Source: Ilumatobacteraceae bacterium
Lineage (GTDB): Bacteria > Actinomycetota > Acidimicrobiia > Acidimicrobiales > Ilumatobacteraceae
DNA: 32,064 nt
NCBI GenBank assembly: GCA_017859395.1
Contig: JAFMNE010000005.1
Span: 12,302 to 44,365, forward strand
Direction of reading: 5' to 3'
Below, in pieces: positions 1-7,971 of the stretch. The translations under genes and the position numbers were made by a program. The notes beneath the pieces were generated by a model. That model was not told where the DNA came from and did no database searches. It saw only the letters and a program-made list of their open reading frames with translations. Every line of letters starts with the position of its first letter. Positions within the stretch are counted from its first letter, which is position 1.

Positions 1-1156
1 TCGCTGTGGGCTCGCTGTCTGATCCTGCGTTGCCGCTGCGCATCACATGCGATCCGGTGAGGTGATCGTCGGTGGCGCCAGAGCTGTGGTCGACAATCGA
101 CGCGAACTCGACCGCTGCTCCACCTGCCGGCGAGGTATCCGAGTTAACGATGTGGTTGCGGCTCGTGGTGTGCAGCACCGCAGGACTTCCCGATCCCATG
201 TGACCGCCCGTCACCGCGGCGGCGTTGACGGTCACGGCCTGCAGCGAACTCGCTGGCAATATGACTGCAAGTGCCCCAACGACGAGTCTGGTGATTGGCC
301 GGGACCAACCGATGCGGCTCTGCGGTCGCACCCCGGCGCGCGCCATCGATATCGCTACCCGAACCGCATCGAGAACCCACAGAACAACAGCAATCCACGC
401 CAGGCACAGCGCACATCTGATGACGAGATCGGTCACGAAAGCCCCCGGTACGTATCCGCCCTCGGTGATACCCCGGACGATGGTGTCAACAGTTGCGGCC
501 CCGTCGATCCCGGACAGGGGATACGACGAACCGACGTGATGCCGCGAAAGTCCACGAAGTAGCGCGACAAGACCACCGACGACCGCGACGGTGGCACCCA
601 GCGTGAAGAGGGCCCGGATCACCCGTCCACCAGATGACGCAAGGGTGCCTTGACATCCCGTGAGGCGTGATGATTGGTCATCCACTGGTCGAGCGCAGAC
701 CAGCCCAGAACCGATGTGACAACGTGCTCCTGACCCGGTTCCGGAGAGGTGAGCGCTCGCCTGCTGAGCCCTCGCCGGCCGCATGCCGCATGCCGCAGCA
801 TTGCCGTTCGTCGCGACATCGACGACACCGGTCACGGTCCCATCGTCGGGCGTCGCCTGATGGCCACCACGTGTTCCGAGTGACGTGACGTACTCGCGCG
901 CCGAGTGCGCTCGCAGCCCAGATTCGAATGCATCGCCGGCACCGCAAGTCGCTGCGCAGTCCGCAGCCGGATACCTCGCCGCAACGCATTCGTTGGACGC
1001 ACGACGCGACGTCGCTCCCATGAACGTTGTCTCCATTGCATCTACTTCCATGACATCTGCCTCCATGACATCTCTCCGCTGTTGAGTCGCCGGCCGAATA
1101 TCCGCCGCCTGCACTGCCCCAGCGCGCAACACAACGTCCGCGACCAGTGCCCCCAT
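1..1156 (-). CDS. Tad-locus membrane protein, LysM/BTAD-type N-terminus (partial, runs off left edge)
   Basis: The frame is open from an ATG at 1156 to the window edge, so the C-terminus is missing. From the in-frame GTG at 622 the protein has three hydrophobic segments (about residues 4-22, 69-87 and 106-126 counted from that GTG), then a Ser/Thr/Ala-rich tail. This matches the start and membrane layout of the large LysM plus bacterial-transcriptional-activator-domain proteins that close actinobacterial Tad loci; the LysM and BTAD parts would lie outside the window, so the identity is inferred. The 178 residues between 1156 and 622 are Cys-rich and match nothing I recognise. I chose 1156 because its ATG overlaps the stop of the preceding gene (TGATG), as elsewhere in this operon, and because a 533-nt gap would be out of place. 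GTG 622 is the start expected from family homology and remains possible. Confidence 0.6.
   Translation of the reverse strand, partial: MGALVADVVLRAGAVQAADIRPATQQRRDVMEADVMEVDAMETTFMGATSRRASNECVAARYPAADCAATCGAGDAFESGLRAHSAREYVTSLGTRGGHQATPDDGTVTGVVDVATNGNAAACGMRPARAQQASAHLSGTGSGARCHIGSGLVCARPVDDQSSRLTGCQGTLASSGGRVIRALFTLGATVAVVGGLVALLRGLSRHHVGSSYPLSGIDGAATVDTIVRGITEGGYVPGAFVTDLVIRCALCLAWIAVVLWVLDAVRVAISMARAGVRPQSRIGWSRPITRLVVGALAVILPASSLQAVTVNAAAVTGGHMGSGSPAVLHTTSRNHIVNSDTSPAGGAAVEFASIVDHSSGATDDHLTGSHVMRSGNAGSDSEPTA
1028..1072 (-). repeat. Three 15-bp tandem units inside the N-terminal extension
   Basis: Three imperfect 15-bp copies lie head to tail, each beginning GATG and containing ATGGA. 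Because 15 is a multiple of three, they encode three similar pentapeptides of the type (V/A)ME(A/V/T)(D/T) without breaking the frame of the surrounding gene. Confidence 0.7.
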
Positions 1157-1602
1157 CAGCCACTCACCGCCCGTGCCGACACCCCGGACTCGATGACACC
1201 GTCCACACCATCGAGATGCAGTTGCACCGTCGCTCGATCACCATCGACAACAACAGCGATCACCTCACCGTTCACACCAAGAGTGCTGAAGAGACGAGAC
1301 GCCGTTGCCTCCGCGCGAGCCGTCGCGGCCACCGGATCGATACGAACCACACGCGGATCGGCGCGTAGACCAGCGATATCGATCTCACTGGCCGCAGCAC
1401 GCGCGATCTGAAATGCAAGGTCATCCGCGGTGGCCATCGCAACGAGATCGGTGTCCACATTGATCGTCAGCCACAGCAGCGCACCTGTCGTCATCGCCAC
1501 GATCAACACGAGCCCTGCAACAAGGCCCGCTCCTCGGTCACCACGGCCACGACGCCGCGCCCCATCTGGTCCGATCCCAGCGCGCAAACTGCGCACAACC
1601 AT
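1156..1602 (-). CDS. TadE/TadG-like minor pseudopilin of the Tad pilus
   Basis: The product is about 148 residues: a short basic N-terminus ending in a DRGAG motif, one long hydrophobic helix (about residues 25-47), then a soluble Asp/Ala/Val-rich domain. This is the layout of small pilus-assembly proteins at the 3' end of actinobacterial Tad operons. The Glu expected at +5 after the prepilin cleavage Gly is Ala here, so processing by the locus peptidase is uncertain. The start is the ATG at 1602, or the GTG immediately before it at 1605; both sit 1-4 nt after the stop of the upstream gene, so translation is probably coupled. The stop overlaps the ATG of the next gene. The function is inferred from topology and neighbours; there is no catalytic motif. 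Confidence 0.7.
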   Translation of the reverse strand: MVVRSLRAGIGPDGARRRGRGDRGAGLVAGLVLIVAMTTGALLWLTINVDTDLVAMATADDLAFQIARAAASEIDIAGLRADPRVVRIDPVAATARAEATASRLFSTLGVNGEVIAVVVDGDRATVQLHLDGVDGVIESGVSARAVSG

Positions 1603-1606
1603 CACG

Positions 1607-2215
1607 TCACCGCCCAAGAACCTCAGGCTGAACACCGACCGCCTCGGCGTAGCGGAACCGGTCGACCACAGCTGTTGCGATACCGACCCGTGGCGACCCC
1701 AAAGAGCCCACGAGGCCTGACGCGCGTGCTGTACCCCGCAGCTGGGCACCGTCGACACGCATGCCGTCAACACCAGCCACTCCAGCCTCGCTGGTAATCG
1801 GCCGGGGTAGGCACGACACCACAACCGTGACCGACCCACCAGGCCGAAAGTCCGCAACATCGACCGCAACCGACGGCGCGGAACACGACGGATTGCCTGC
1901 CAGAGCGCCGTGTGCCATCCGTTCTGCGACATGCATGGCACGTGCCGGGGTTCGTTCAAGCGCTGCTGACTGAGCCGCCGCAAATGCCGCTGAGCGAACC
2001 GTTGCACCAGCGTCCACACCGCGTCCGACCGCGACGATCACGATGGCCACGGCCACGATGACCGGTGCGAGCACCACTATTGCTGCCACCTCGGCGGCGC
2101 CCGCATCATCGCCCACCCATCGCCGCCGCCCCGCCCGGCGGTCCAGCGTGATCTGGAACGGCCCGCGACCGCTGGGTTCCTCACAGCGGATCGCATCGTT
2201 GATATGTCGCTCCAT
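1607..2215 (-). CDS. TadE-family pilus assembly protein
   Basis: The 202-residue product has a basic cytoplasmic N-terminus of about 38 residues, a very hydrophobic helix (Ala/Val/Ile-rich, about residues 39-64), and an extracytoplasmic domain with two Cys flanking a FRPGGSV segment. It ends in a VDRFRYAE motif. The Cys pair, the F-x-P-G-G turn and the VDxFR ending are features I associate with actinobacterial TadE proteins. A minor pseudopilin or assembly role at the membrane is inferred. The chosen ATG at 2215 overlaps the stop of the preceding gene (TGATG), the same junction as at 1156; an in-frame ATG at 2233 would add six residues. The next gene starts within 5 nt of the stop, so this is part of a coupled run. 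Confidence 0.8.
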   Translation of the reverse strand: MERHINDAIRCEEPSGRGPFQITLDRRAGRRRWVGDDAGAAEVAAIVVLAPVIVAVAIVIVAVGRGVDAGATVRSAAFAAAQSAALERTPARAMHVAERMAHGALAGNPSCSAPSVAVDVADFRPGGSVTVVVSCLPRPITSEAGVAGVDGMRVDGAQLRGTARASGLVGSLGSPRVGIATAVVDRFRYAEAVGVQPEVLGR

Positions 2216-2679
2216 CAAGGCCACGGTCGCCATCCTTCGATCGGTGCTGCTTCCACGACCCGAACCGGGGCACGCGTAAGTGGAACGAGACCCGGAACCG
2301 AGCCACTCACATCGACCGTGACATGACCTGGTGATGCCCCCGATGCACCCCCGTCGGATACGGCGCCATCGTCAACACGAATGTCAACGTGAATCGCGCC
2401 CATCTCGGTCTGTTGTTCGAGCCGACGGATCAACACGTCACCGAGTTCATCAACCGGAATCGCCCCATGTGCAGCGCGCAACAGTTCTTGGCGAACGATC
2501 GTCCGACTCGATGCCGTTGCATGGTTCCACAGAGCCGCCTGCAATCCGATCGTGCAGAGCACAAGCACCAGCGGCAACAACAGCACGGCGCTCAAGGTGG
2601 ACCCTCCGCACTGTCCACGACCTCGGCGAGCATCTACACGTCGCTGTCCGCCGGGGTGAACGCATCGCCTGCACCGCAT
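2215..2679 (-). CDS. TadE-like minor pseudopilin
   Basis: The product is 154 residues: a basic, Cys-containing N-terminus, a GGSTLSA motif leading into one hydrophobic helix (about residues 25-49), then WNHATASSRTIV and a soluble Asp/Gly-rich domain. The helix followed by an aromatic/His-Ala turn and an Arg/Glu amphipathic stretch is typical of TadE-like proteins. As in the next-but-one gene, the +5 Glu of true pilins is absent. The ATG at 2679 is supported by a GAGAGG Shine-Dalgarno sequence at 2689-2694, 9 nt upstream. The stop overlaps the next start (TGATG). The gene follows the pilin candidate after a 137-nt non-coding gap, which suggests the minor pilins may be set at a different level from the pilin. 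Confidence 0.72.
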   Translation of the reverse strand: MRCRRCVHPGGQRRVDARRGRGQCGGSTLSAVLLLPLVLVLCTIGLQAALWNHATASSRTIVRQELLRAAHGAIPVDELGDVLIRRLEQQTEMGAIHVDIRVDDGAVSDGGASGASPGHVTVDVSGSVPGLVPLTRAPVRVVEAAPIEGWRPWP

Positions 2680-2816
2680 CGCATGGCGCCTCTCATCATT
2701 CGCACTGGCACAGCTCAGATCACCATCGTCGATTGATGCGCCACAGGATGCGTGGGGGCGCACCCTGGCACACCCACAACGGCCTTTGGCCCACACCATC
2801 TGTGGCGCAGACCCCA

Positions 2817-3206
2817 TCACGGCGCGATTGGTGCCTGAATCGGTGAATTTGCCTGCTCTCTGATGCGCGACCACAAGATGCCCGCCACCACAGCAACGCT
2901 GACACCCGATGCCACAAACCACAGCACCTGTTCCAGCGACACTGCACCACGATCGCCGTCGCACCGCCGCGGCTCGGAGTTGACCGCGCCGATTGATTCC
3001 ACCGGCCGATCGGGTGGCTGCATCAGGTTCTCATGACGGTCATGCGCTGCCGTCGAACGGGTGACGCGCCGTATCAGGTGAAACATCTGATGACGTGTCG
3101 CATCCACTGTGACCATCAGCGGTGATCGAGCGATATCGGCGGTGGTCGGCATCGCTGTGCGATTCACTGCCATGGTCGAAGTGCTCGTCGTTGGCCTGTT
3201 CTTCAT
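2817..3206 (-). CDS. Flp/type IVb pilin candidate with unusually long leader
   Basis: The 129-residue product ends in a classic type IVb pilin core. A prepilin site with Gly87, Ala88 and Glu92 (+5) leads into a roughly 21-residue hydrophobic helix and a short 18-residue polar tail. The predicted mature peptide would be about 42 residues, right for a Flp pilin and a substrate for the locus A24 peptidase. What is odd is the 87-residue Ser/Thr/Arg-rich leader; Flp leaders are usually 10-30 residues. The ATG at 3206 has the best Shine-Dalgarno of the operon (AGGAGAG, 6-nt spacer). An in-frame ATG at 3023 would give a conventional 26-residue leader but has only a weak GAGAA. The gene lies between tadC and the tadE-like genes and is the only one in the run with gaps of about 140 nt on both sides. 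Confidence 0.72.
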   Translation of the reverse strand: MKNRPTTSTSTMAVNRTAMPTTADIARSPLMVTVDATRHQMFHLIRRVTRSTAAHDRHENLMQPPDRPVESIGAVNSEPRRCDGDRGAVSLEQVLWFVASGVSVAVVAGILWSRIREQANSPIQAPIAP

Positions 3207-3212
3207 TGCTGT

Positions 3213-3219
3213 CTCTCCT
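3213..3219 (-). promoter_or_regulatory. Strong ribosome binding site of the pilin candidate
   Basis: AGGAGAG lies 6 nt before the ATG at 3206. It is the main argument for the long form of the pilin rather than the internal start at 3023. It sits at the end of a 140-nt non-coding stretch (3207-3346) with no ORF of its own. Confidence 0.7.
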
Positions 3220-3346
3220 CTACTGGGGTGTGTATTGGTGAAGAAGTTCGGATTACGCAGGCCAGGTGAGGCGCGCCATTCTCTGACCGACCGGTCTGCA
3301 TGTACGGAGGAATGGTCGGCGGGCCTGCCACGGGTGCGGCGCATCA

Positions 3347-4204
3347 TCACGCCACCCCCAACGCCGGATAGATCACGACTGCCATGAACACGAGACCCAT
3401 GCCAACGAGAGGTCCAGTCAGGCGCGAGGTCCGCAGCCGAGCCTCGGTCTCGTCCTCCGCGGCGACAGTTGCGCGCAAGGTTGCACAGCGTGCAGCCAAG
3501 GTTCGCCCGAGAGGGGCGCCCTCGCGCACGGCAAGCCGCACAGCGTCGGCCGTCTGGCGGAGTTCGGTGACATCAACGATGTCGGCAACATCGGCGAGCG
3601 CATCAACGACCGACCCACCGCGAGCGTGTTGCATCTCAAGTGCCGAACAGACTTCGCCGAAGAAGCGCCCCTGCCCTGCGCGTGCCGCATGGTCCACTGC
3701 GCTCTCTACCGTTGCATCAGCGGCCAGCACCATGACCATCACGTCGAGGAATGCCGACAATTCGTAACGAACCGCTGCACGTTCGCGTTCCGCCGCCTCA
3801 ATGCGGCCACGTCGCTGCAGGACCACACCACCGAGTGCCCCAACGACACCTGCTGGAACTGCGATGGACCCGGCTGCACGACCACCGACCACCGCCGTGG
3901 CGATTCCTCCTGTCACCACCATCGCCAGTGCAGCCAGCAGCGCCATATGCACGATGAGATCACGGTCGTCATCGGCGCGGCTCCGGCCGAGAAGACGCAA
4001 GTGCACATCGCGGTCGCGCAGCGACGTCCCATGGATCGTGTCCGCGATCACCGCTGCCGGACCACGGTGCTGCACAACCGCGCCACCGCGTCCCCGGTCC
4101 GACGCCGGTGGCAACGGCGCGATGCCGCGGCCCGCGGCCCGGCGGAGAACCAGCAACCCGCACCCGCCGACGATGCCGCTTGCACACAACAGAATCAGTT
4201 CCAC
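3347..4204 (-). CDS. tadC: TadC-like pilus platform protein (T2SSF domain)
   Basis: The 285-residue inner-membrane protein has an N-terminal anchor (about residues 2-20), a pair of hydrophobic helices around 85-130, a cytoplasmic T2SSF-type four-helix region (about 140-255, containing YELSAFLDVMVMVLAA), and a C-terminal helix ending VIYPALGVA. This is the usual TadC layout and length. With TadB it forms the platform that couples TadA ATPase work to pilin extraction from the membrane. The GTG at 4204 overlaps the end of tadB by 10 nt, which supports coupled translation and a stoichiometric partner. No internal oddity was seen. Confidence 0.85.
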   Translation of the reverse strand: MELILLCASGIVGGCGLLVLRRAAGRGIAPLPPASDRGRGGAVVQHRGPAAVIADTIHGTSLRDRDVHLRLLGRSRADDDRDLIVHMALLAALAMVVTGGIATAVVGGRAAGSIAVPAGVVGALGGVVLQRRGRIEAAERERAAVRYELSAFLDVMVMVLAADATVESAVDHAARAGQGRFFGEVCSALEMQHARGGSVVDALADVADIVDVTELRQTADAVRLAVREGAPLGRTLAARCATLRATVAAEDETEARLRTSRLTGPLVGMGLVFMAVVIYPALGVA

Positions 4205-5118
4205 GACTCACCACCGGTGGAAGCGATCACTCGATCGGTGTGCGGTAGGGCAACGAGCACCCGCGCGGGCCGCGGAAACGCGGCCAATGAACGCGTGCGC
4301 ACGATCAGGCCGGCGAACACCGCTACCGCGCATGCGAGGACTACCTGCCCGGTCGGCGTGCCGTATGCCGCCAGATAGCCAGACCTGCCGCTCAGTAAAA
4401 CGGCAGCAAAGAGAGCCAACATGAGAGCGACGAGCAGGCTCACCTCGCGCCGCACCGGCGCACGTTCGGCTTCGACCAACCGGCGACGTTCCACCGCTTG
4501 ACGTGTCTGGGCCGCAAGCGCATCGAAGACGCGAGCGGTACGCGCGCCACGCTCAATTGCGAGCGCGAGTCCCATGGCACACACGTCACCGACCGGATCA
4601 TCGATGTCATCGGCGAACGCGTGGCATGCCAAAGTCGGTGACTCGTGTGCGAGCGACCGCGCGAGGCGTTGCACCGCTGGGCGAATTACCTCTGGTGCCG
4701 CAGGTACCGAGACGGTGACAGCACCGATTGGTTGTTCGCCGGCGCCCATCAGATCGCGCAGCGACTCGATCCATGTGGCGACGGCCTCCAAGCGTGTGAT
4801 TGCCGCGGGCCCATTCGACGGATGCCGACGTTGCATCGATGATGCGTCAACTGAAACGAGACCCGCGGCGGCACCAGCAATGATCGCCGTGAACACCCAA
4901 CCCGATGCCACACCAACGGTCACCGCCACCGTCACGCCAACGACAACTGCACGAACGGCGCGCCGCGTTACGGCGATCGGTGTGTTCGTAACGACCGGCG
5001 GGATGAGCGACAGCCATAGCCCGACCGCACCAATTGCGGACAGGGCCAGGAACACGAGACTGCGCTCTGGAATGTTGACCCCCAGAGCACTCACAGTCAT
5101 CTGCGCGATGGCGTTCAT
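4195..5118 (-). CDS. tadB: TadB-like pilus platform protein (T2SSF domain)
   Basis: The 307-residue membrane protein has helices at about 18-40 and 55-88, a cytoplasmic T2SSF domain (about 105-225) containing the WIESLRDLM segment common in actinobacterial TadB proteins, and C-terminal helices at about 230-250 and 258-278. It would form the inner-membrane platform with TadC, working with the TadA motor. The ATG at 5118 overlaps the tadA stop (ATGA) and has GGGAG 7 nt upstream. Length and topology are normal for the family. Confidence 0.87.
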   Translation of the reverse strand: MNAIAQMTVSALGVNIPERSLVFLALSAIGAVGLWLSLIPPVVTNTPIAVTRRAVRAVVVGVTVAVTVGVASGWVFTAIIAGAAAGLVSVDASSMQRRHPSNGPAAITRLEAVATWIESLRDLMGAGEQPIGAVTVSVPAAPEVIRPAVQRLARSLAHESPTLACHAFADDIDDPVGDVCAMGLALAIERGARTARVFDALAAQTRQAVERRRLVEAERAPVRREVSLLVALMLALFAAVLLSGRSGYLAAYGTPTGQVVLACAVAVFAGLIVRTRSLAAFPRPARVLVALPHTDRVIASTGGESWN

Positions 5119-6710
5119 TGACTACTCCCTGCACCGCTAGAGCGACGTCGAAGTGACGAACTCGCTGCCGAGTGTGAGCGAATGCGGTCGATCAGCCGAG
5201 ATGACAACGGCGATTTCGCTCTCAATGCATCGTGAGCGGCGTCCCACACCAAGACGTCGGACATGGTGGGGACACCGCGCTCACCCACCGGGCCGATCTC
5301 AATGACTGAAGTGACCCGACGTACAGGCATCAACGGCTGGCCTCGCGACGAGTCCCGTGGTGTGATCGCGTCGACATGCACAACCAGATCGACGGTGTGA
5401 GCGATCAGATTCCACACAGCAAACTCGGGCAGCGATGTCTGCGCCTTGGCCACGTAGTACGCGAGGCGATGAATCACTGCTTCGGCCGTATGCGCATGAA
5501 TGGTGGCGAGGGACCCACGCGAGCACATCGATGCCACATCAAGCATGTCGAGTGCCTCGTCCTCGACGAGCTCGCCGATGACAACCCGGTCCGGATTCAA
5601 CCGTCGCGTCAGCTCGACGAGTTGACGCGTCCCCACCTCGCCAAGACCTTCAGCATTCGCACCCCGCGTATGTAATGCCACTGAATCACGGTGACGGCCA
5701 CCGACCTCCAGACCCAGTTCCAGAAGATGCTTCTCAACGGTGATGATGCGCTCGTTGGGGTCAACCTCTCCGAGTAGCTCGGTTAACAACGTCGTCTTTC
5801 CCGCGCCGGGTGGCCCCGAGATCAAGATGGTGCACCCCGCCCGCACCGCCGCCGAGAGGAAGTCCGCTGCGGCGGGAACCATGAGACCTCGCTGAACCAG
5901 ACCAGAGAGCCCCGTCCGACGGATGACATACCGCCGGATCGACAATCGCGGATGAGGTGACAGTCCGTGTTCGGACTCTCCGCCCAGCACCATGACCACC
6001 CGGTCGCCTGCTCTGGTCTGCAATGTCAGGGTCGGCGATGCGGTATCGAGTCGCCCCTCGCCAGTCGCCGACATGCGCCGGGCAAGCCGCTTTTGGAACT
6101 GGGTCAATGCCACATCGTCAGGCCACAGTCGTCCGACATCAATCTTGCGCCCATCGCCCCATGTCACCCAGGTACACGCGGCGGAATTCACATCGATCTC
6201 TTCAACATCGGGATCTGAGAGATACGGGTCGAGCGGACCAGTGCCGATAATTTCGGCCATCGCCGCCGATTCGACGTGCTCTCGAACACCGAACGGCAGC
6301 GGTGATTGCCCCTGCCGGACGCGCACACGATCTGCCTCATCGACCGCTGCGACGATCAGGCTGTGCAACTCGACCGATGATGCATCGAACCCTGCACCGG
6401 CACCCCGCGGAGATACCCCACGATCGACGAGTCGGGCCATGACCGAGTCGGCGATGTCGACGATCAATTCGGGCGCAGCCTCGGCCGTGTTGCCAGCGAT
6501 CGTGCTCGCCGATGCACCGTCGACGTTGACAATGTCATCACCGCTCAGAATCGGTTGATCCGCCTGACCGCCTGGGGTGTTCTCGGTGTCGTGATGGCCG
6601 TGACCGACCACGCCCCGACGTGACCGATCATCGATGCGCATCACCTCATGGCCAACCACATCCTCGGGTTCAACCACGGTCCACGATGTCGTCACGTCAC
6701 TGGTTGACAC
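5115..6710 (-). CDS. tadA: TadA/CpaF secretion ATPase of the Tad pilus
   Basis: This is a hexameric type II/IV secretion ATPase (531 residues) that powers pilus assembly. The first 80 or so residues are low-complexity and Asp/Gly/Thr-rich. The N-terminal domain spans about 110-275 (including DPDVEEIDVN). Walker A is GPPGAGKTT at 299-307. The Walker B region is LNPDRVVIGEL with Glu380, and the His box is SLATIHAHT at 400-408. Two variants stand out: the Asp-box segment reads VEKHLLELGLE, and the usual GEVRG motif reads GELVE, losing the Arg. The GTG at 6710 was chosen because GGAGG lies 6 nt upstream; it overlaps the TadZ-like gene by 14 nt. The stop overlaps tadB (ATGA). Confidence 0.92.
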   Translation of the reverse strand: MSTSDVTTSWTVVEPEDVVGHEVMRIDDRSRRGVVGHGHHDTENTPGGQADQPILSGDDIVNVDGASASTIAGNTAEAAPELIVDIADSVMARLVDRGVSPRGAGAGFDASSVELHSLIVAAVDEADRVRVRQGQSPLPFGVREHVESAAMAEIIGTGPLDPYLSDPDVEEIDVNSAACTWVTWGDGRKIDVGRLWPDDVALTQFQKRLARRMSATGEGRLDTASPTLTLQTRAGDRVVMVLGGESEHGLSPHPRLSIRRYVIRRTGLSGLVQRGLMVPAAADFLSAAVRAGCTILISGPPGAGKTTLLTELLGEVDPNERIITVEKHLLELGLEVGGRHRDSVALHTRGANAEGLGEVGTRQLVELTRRLNPDRVVIGELVEDEALDMLDVASMCSRGSLATIHAHTAEAVIHRLAYYVAKAQTSLPEFAVWNLIAHTVDLVVHVDAITPRDSSRGQPLMPVRRVTSVIEIGPVGERGVPTMSDVLVWDAAHDALRAKSPLSSRLIDRIRSHSAASSSLRRRSSGAGSSQ

Positions 6711-7971
6711 GGGGCCCTCCAAGGAATTCCGAGTTCGTGTCCGACGATCCGTTGGATACCGCTTCGGCCTGGTTCTCTGGCGGCATCTCATAGTGTGAGA
6801 CCGGTTGCTGACCCTGATCAGGTGCCGGGTACTGCGCCGACGACACCGCGGTCGATACATCGGACGGCGGTGCGGCCTCACTGGGGAGGGTGGCGCAGAT
6901 GAACCGTGCGACATCGCGAACCGACGAACGAAGCCGCGAGCGTCGCCACCGGCGACCCGTCAGTTCGGGGCGGCCCGCCAGCAGGGCCGCGGTGCGCGGG
7001 TCGTCATCGATCAACACACACATCGGTTCGGTCGATGAGGTGCTCGTCGGACGACCGACGACAGCGTGCTCGGATTCCGCCGTCATGGTCCCCACTGTCG
7101 CGATAGCCATTGGGTTCATGACCGCCTGATTCTGAGCCACCATCGGGGCCGTGGCCGCCTCAAGTTCGCGAGCGACTGCATCGGCTGTGAACGGCCGATG
7201 ACCAACCACCGCCAGAACCACCCGTTGACCATGCCCATGGTCGATGTCGCGCGCCGCTGCAACGCGCGCAATTGCGCGATGCACCCCCACCGAGGCTGCG
7301 GCAACAGATCGTTGATCTTGGCGGACCGTCTCAACTCGAACAGATGTTGCGCTCTGCGGCAAGCGGTGACGCCAAGCGTCCGGGAGCGAGTCCTCCCACC
7401 CAATGTCAATCACCAGGTCGTGGCCATCGTCGATCAGGTCGATGACCCGCGAGATGTAATCGAGGGAGGTGCTCACGTGAAGTGCCTCCGCAGGATGTGA
7501 CGGGAGCGCCAGAACGAGTACCCCTGACCCGGTCATCACTGGCCGATTCGCAGTGATGTTCTGCAGTTCATGTCCTCGTTCATGAGTTGAGTTGGTTGGC
7601 ATGCCGAACACGTGCCTGTGGCCGCAGTGACCCGTGCACGCACCGACGGGGCAGCCAGAAGTTGACGAATCAACAACACCCCACCATGTCGTGACCGCAC
7701 CACCGCGCGGATCTGCTTCGACGAGGGCAGCTGGCCGTCCGCGAACCTCGGGGAGCACCGCTGTCAACGCGGCTGCTGTTGTCGTGGCAGCCCCGCCGGC
7801 GACGACCACCACCAGAGATTCCGTCGCAGCCGACTCGCCCGCTCCGTTGCCACGATCGAGACTGGCTGCCGGAGTGGTCGCTGCAGCGGCCGCACCAGAT
7901 GGAACTCCCGGCACCACAGGGGCGACGGCCGTCGCTGGGGTACGGCTCGCTCGGCTCATGTCACGTCTCAT
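6697..7971 (-). CDS. tadZ: TadZ-like MinD/ParA relative with degenerate P-loop
   Basis: The 424-residue protein sits between cpaB and tadA, where TadZ is normally encoded. A low-complexity Ala/Gly/Thr N-terminus (1-50) precedes a MinD/ParA-like core: VVVVAGGAATTT at about 54-65 takes the place of the deviant Walker A, followed by PAALVEADPRGG (79-91), which resembles the strand after the P-loop, and DLVIDIGWED later. The P-loop has no Lys, so ATP hydrolysis is unlikely or altered; divergent Walker A motifs are known in TadZ proteins, which localise the pilus machine to a cell pole. The C-terminal 70 residues are disordered-looking and rich in Pro, Gln and Ser. The ATG at 7971 overlaps the upstream stop (ATGA); an ATG at 7959 is an alternative. 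Confidence 0.72.
   Translation of the reverse strand: MRRDMSRASRTPATAVAPVVPGVPSGAAAAATTPAASLDRGNGAGESAATESLVVVVAGGAATTTAAALTAVLPEVRGRPAALVEADPRGGAVTTWWGVVDSSTSGCPVGACTGHCGHRHVFGMPTNSTHERGHELQNITANRPVMTGSGVLVLALPSHPAEALHVSTSLDYISRVIDLIDDGHDLVIDIGWEDSLPDAWRHRLPQSATSVRVETVRQDQRSVAAASVGVHRAIARVAAARDIDHGHGQRVVLAVVGHRPFTADAVARELEAATAPMVAQNQAVMNPMAIATVGTMTAESEHAVVGRPTSTSSTEPMCVLIDDDPRTAALLAGRPELTGRRWRRSRLRSSVRDVARFICATLPSEAAPPSDVSTAVSSAQYPAPDQGQQPVSHYEMPPENQAEAVSNGSSDTNSEFLGGPRVNQ

Noticed and set aside
678-1163. Separate minus-strand gene in another frame of the region upstream of the LysM/BTAD-type protein
   Set aside because: The peptide is Cys/Arg/Gly-rich with no pattern; the frame from ATG 1156 fits the coupling rule of the operon better.
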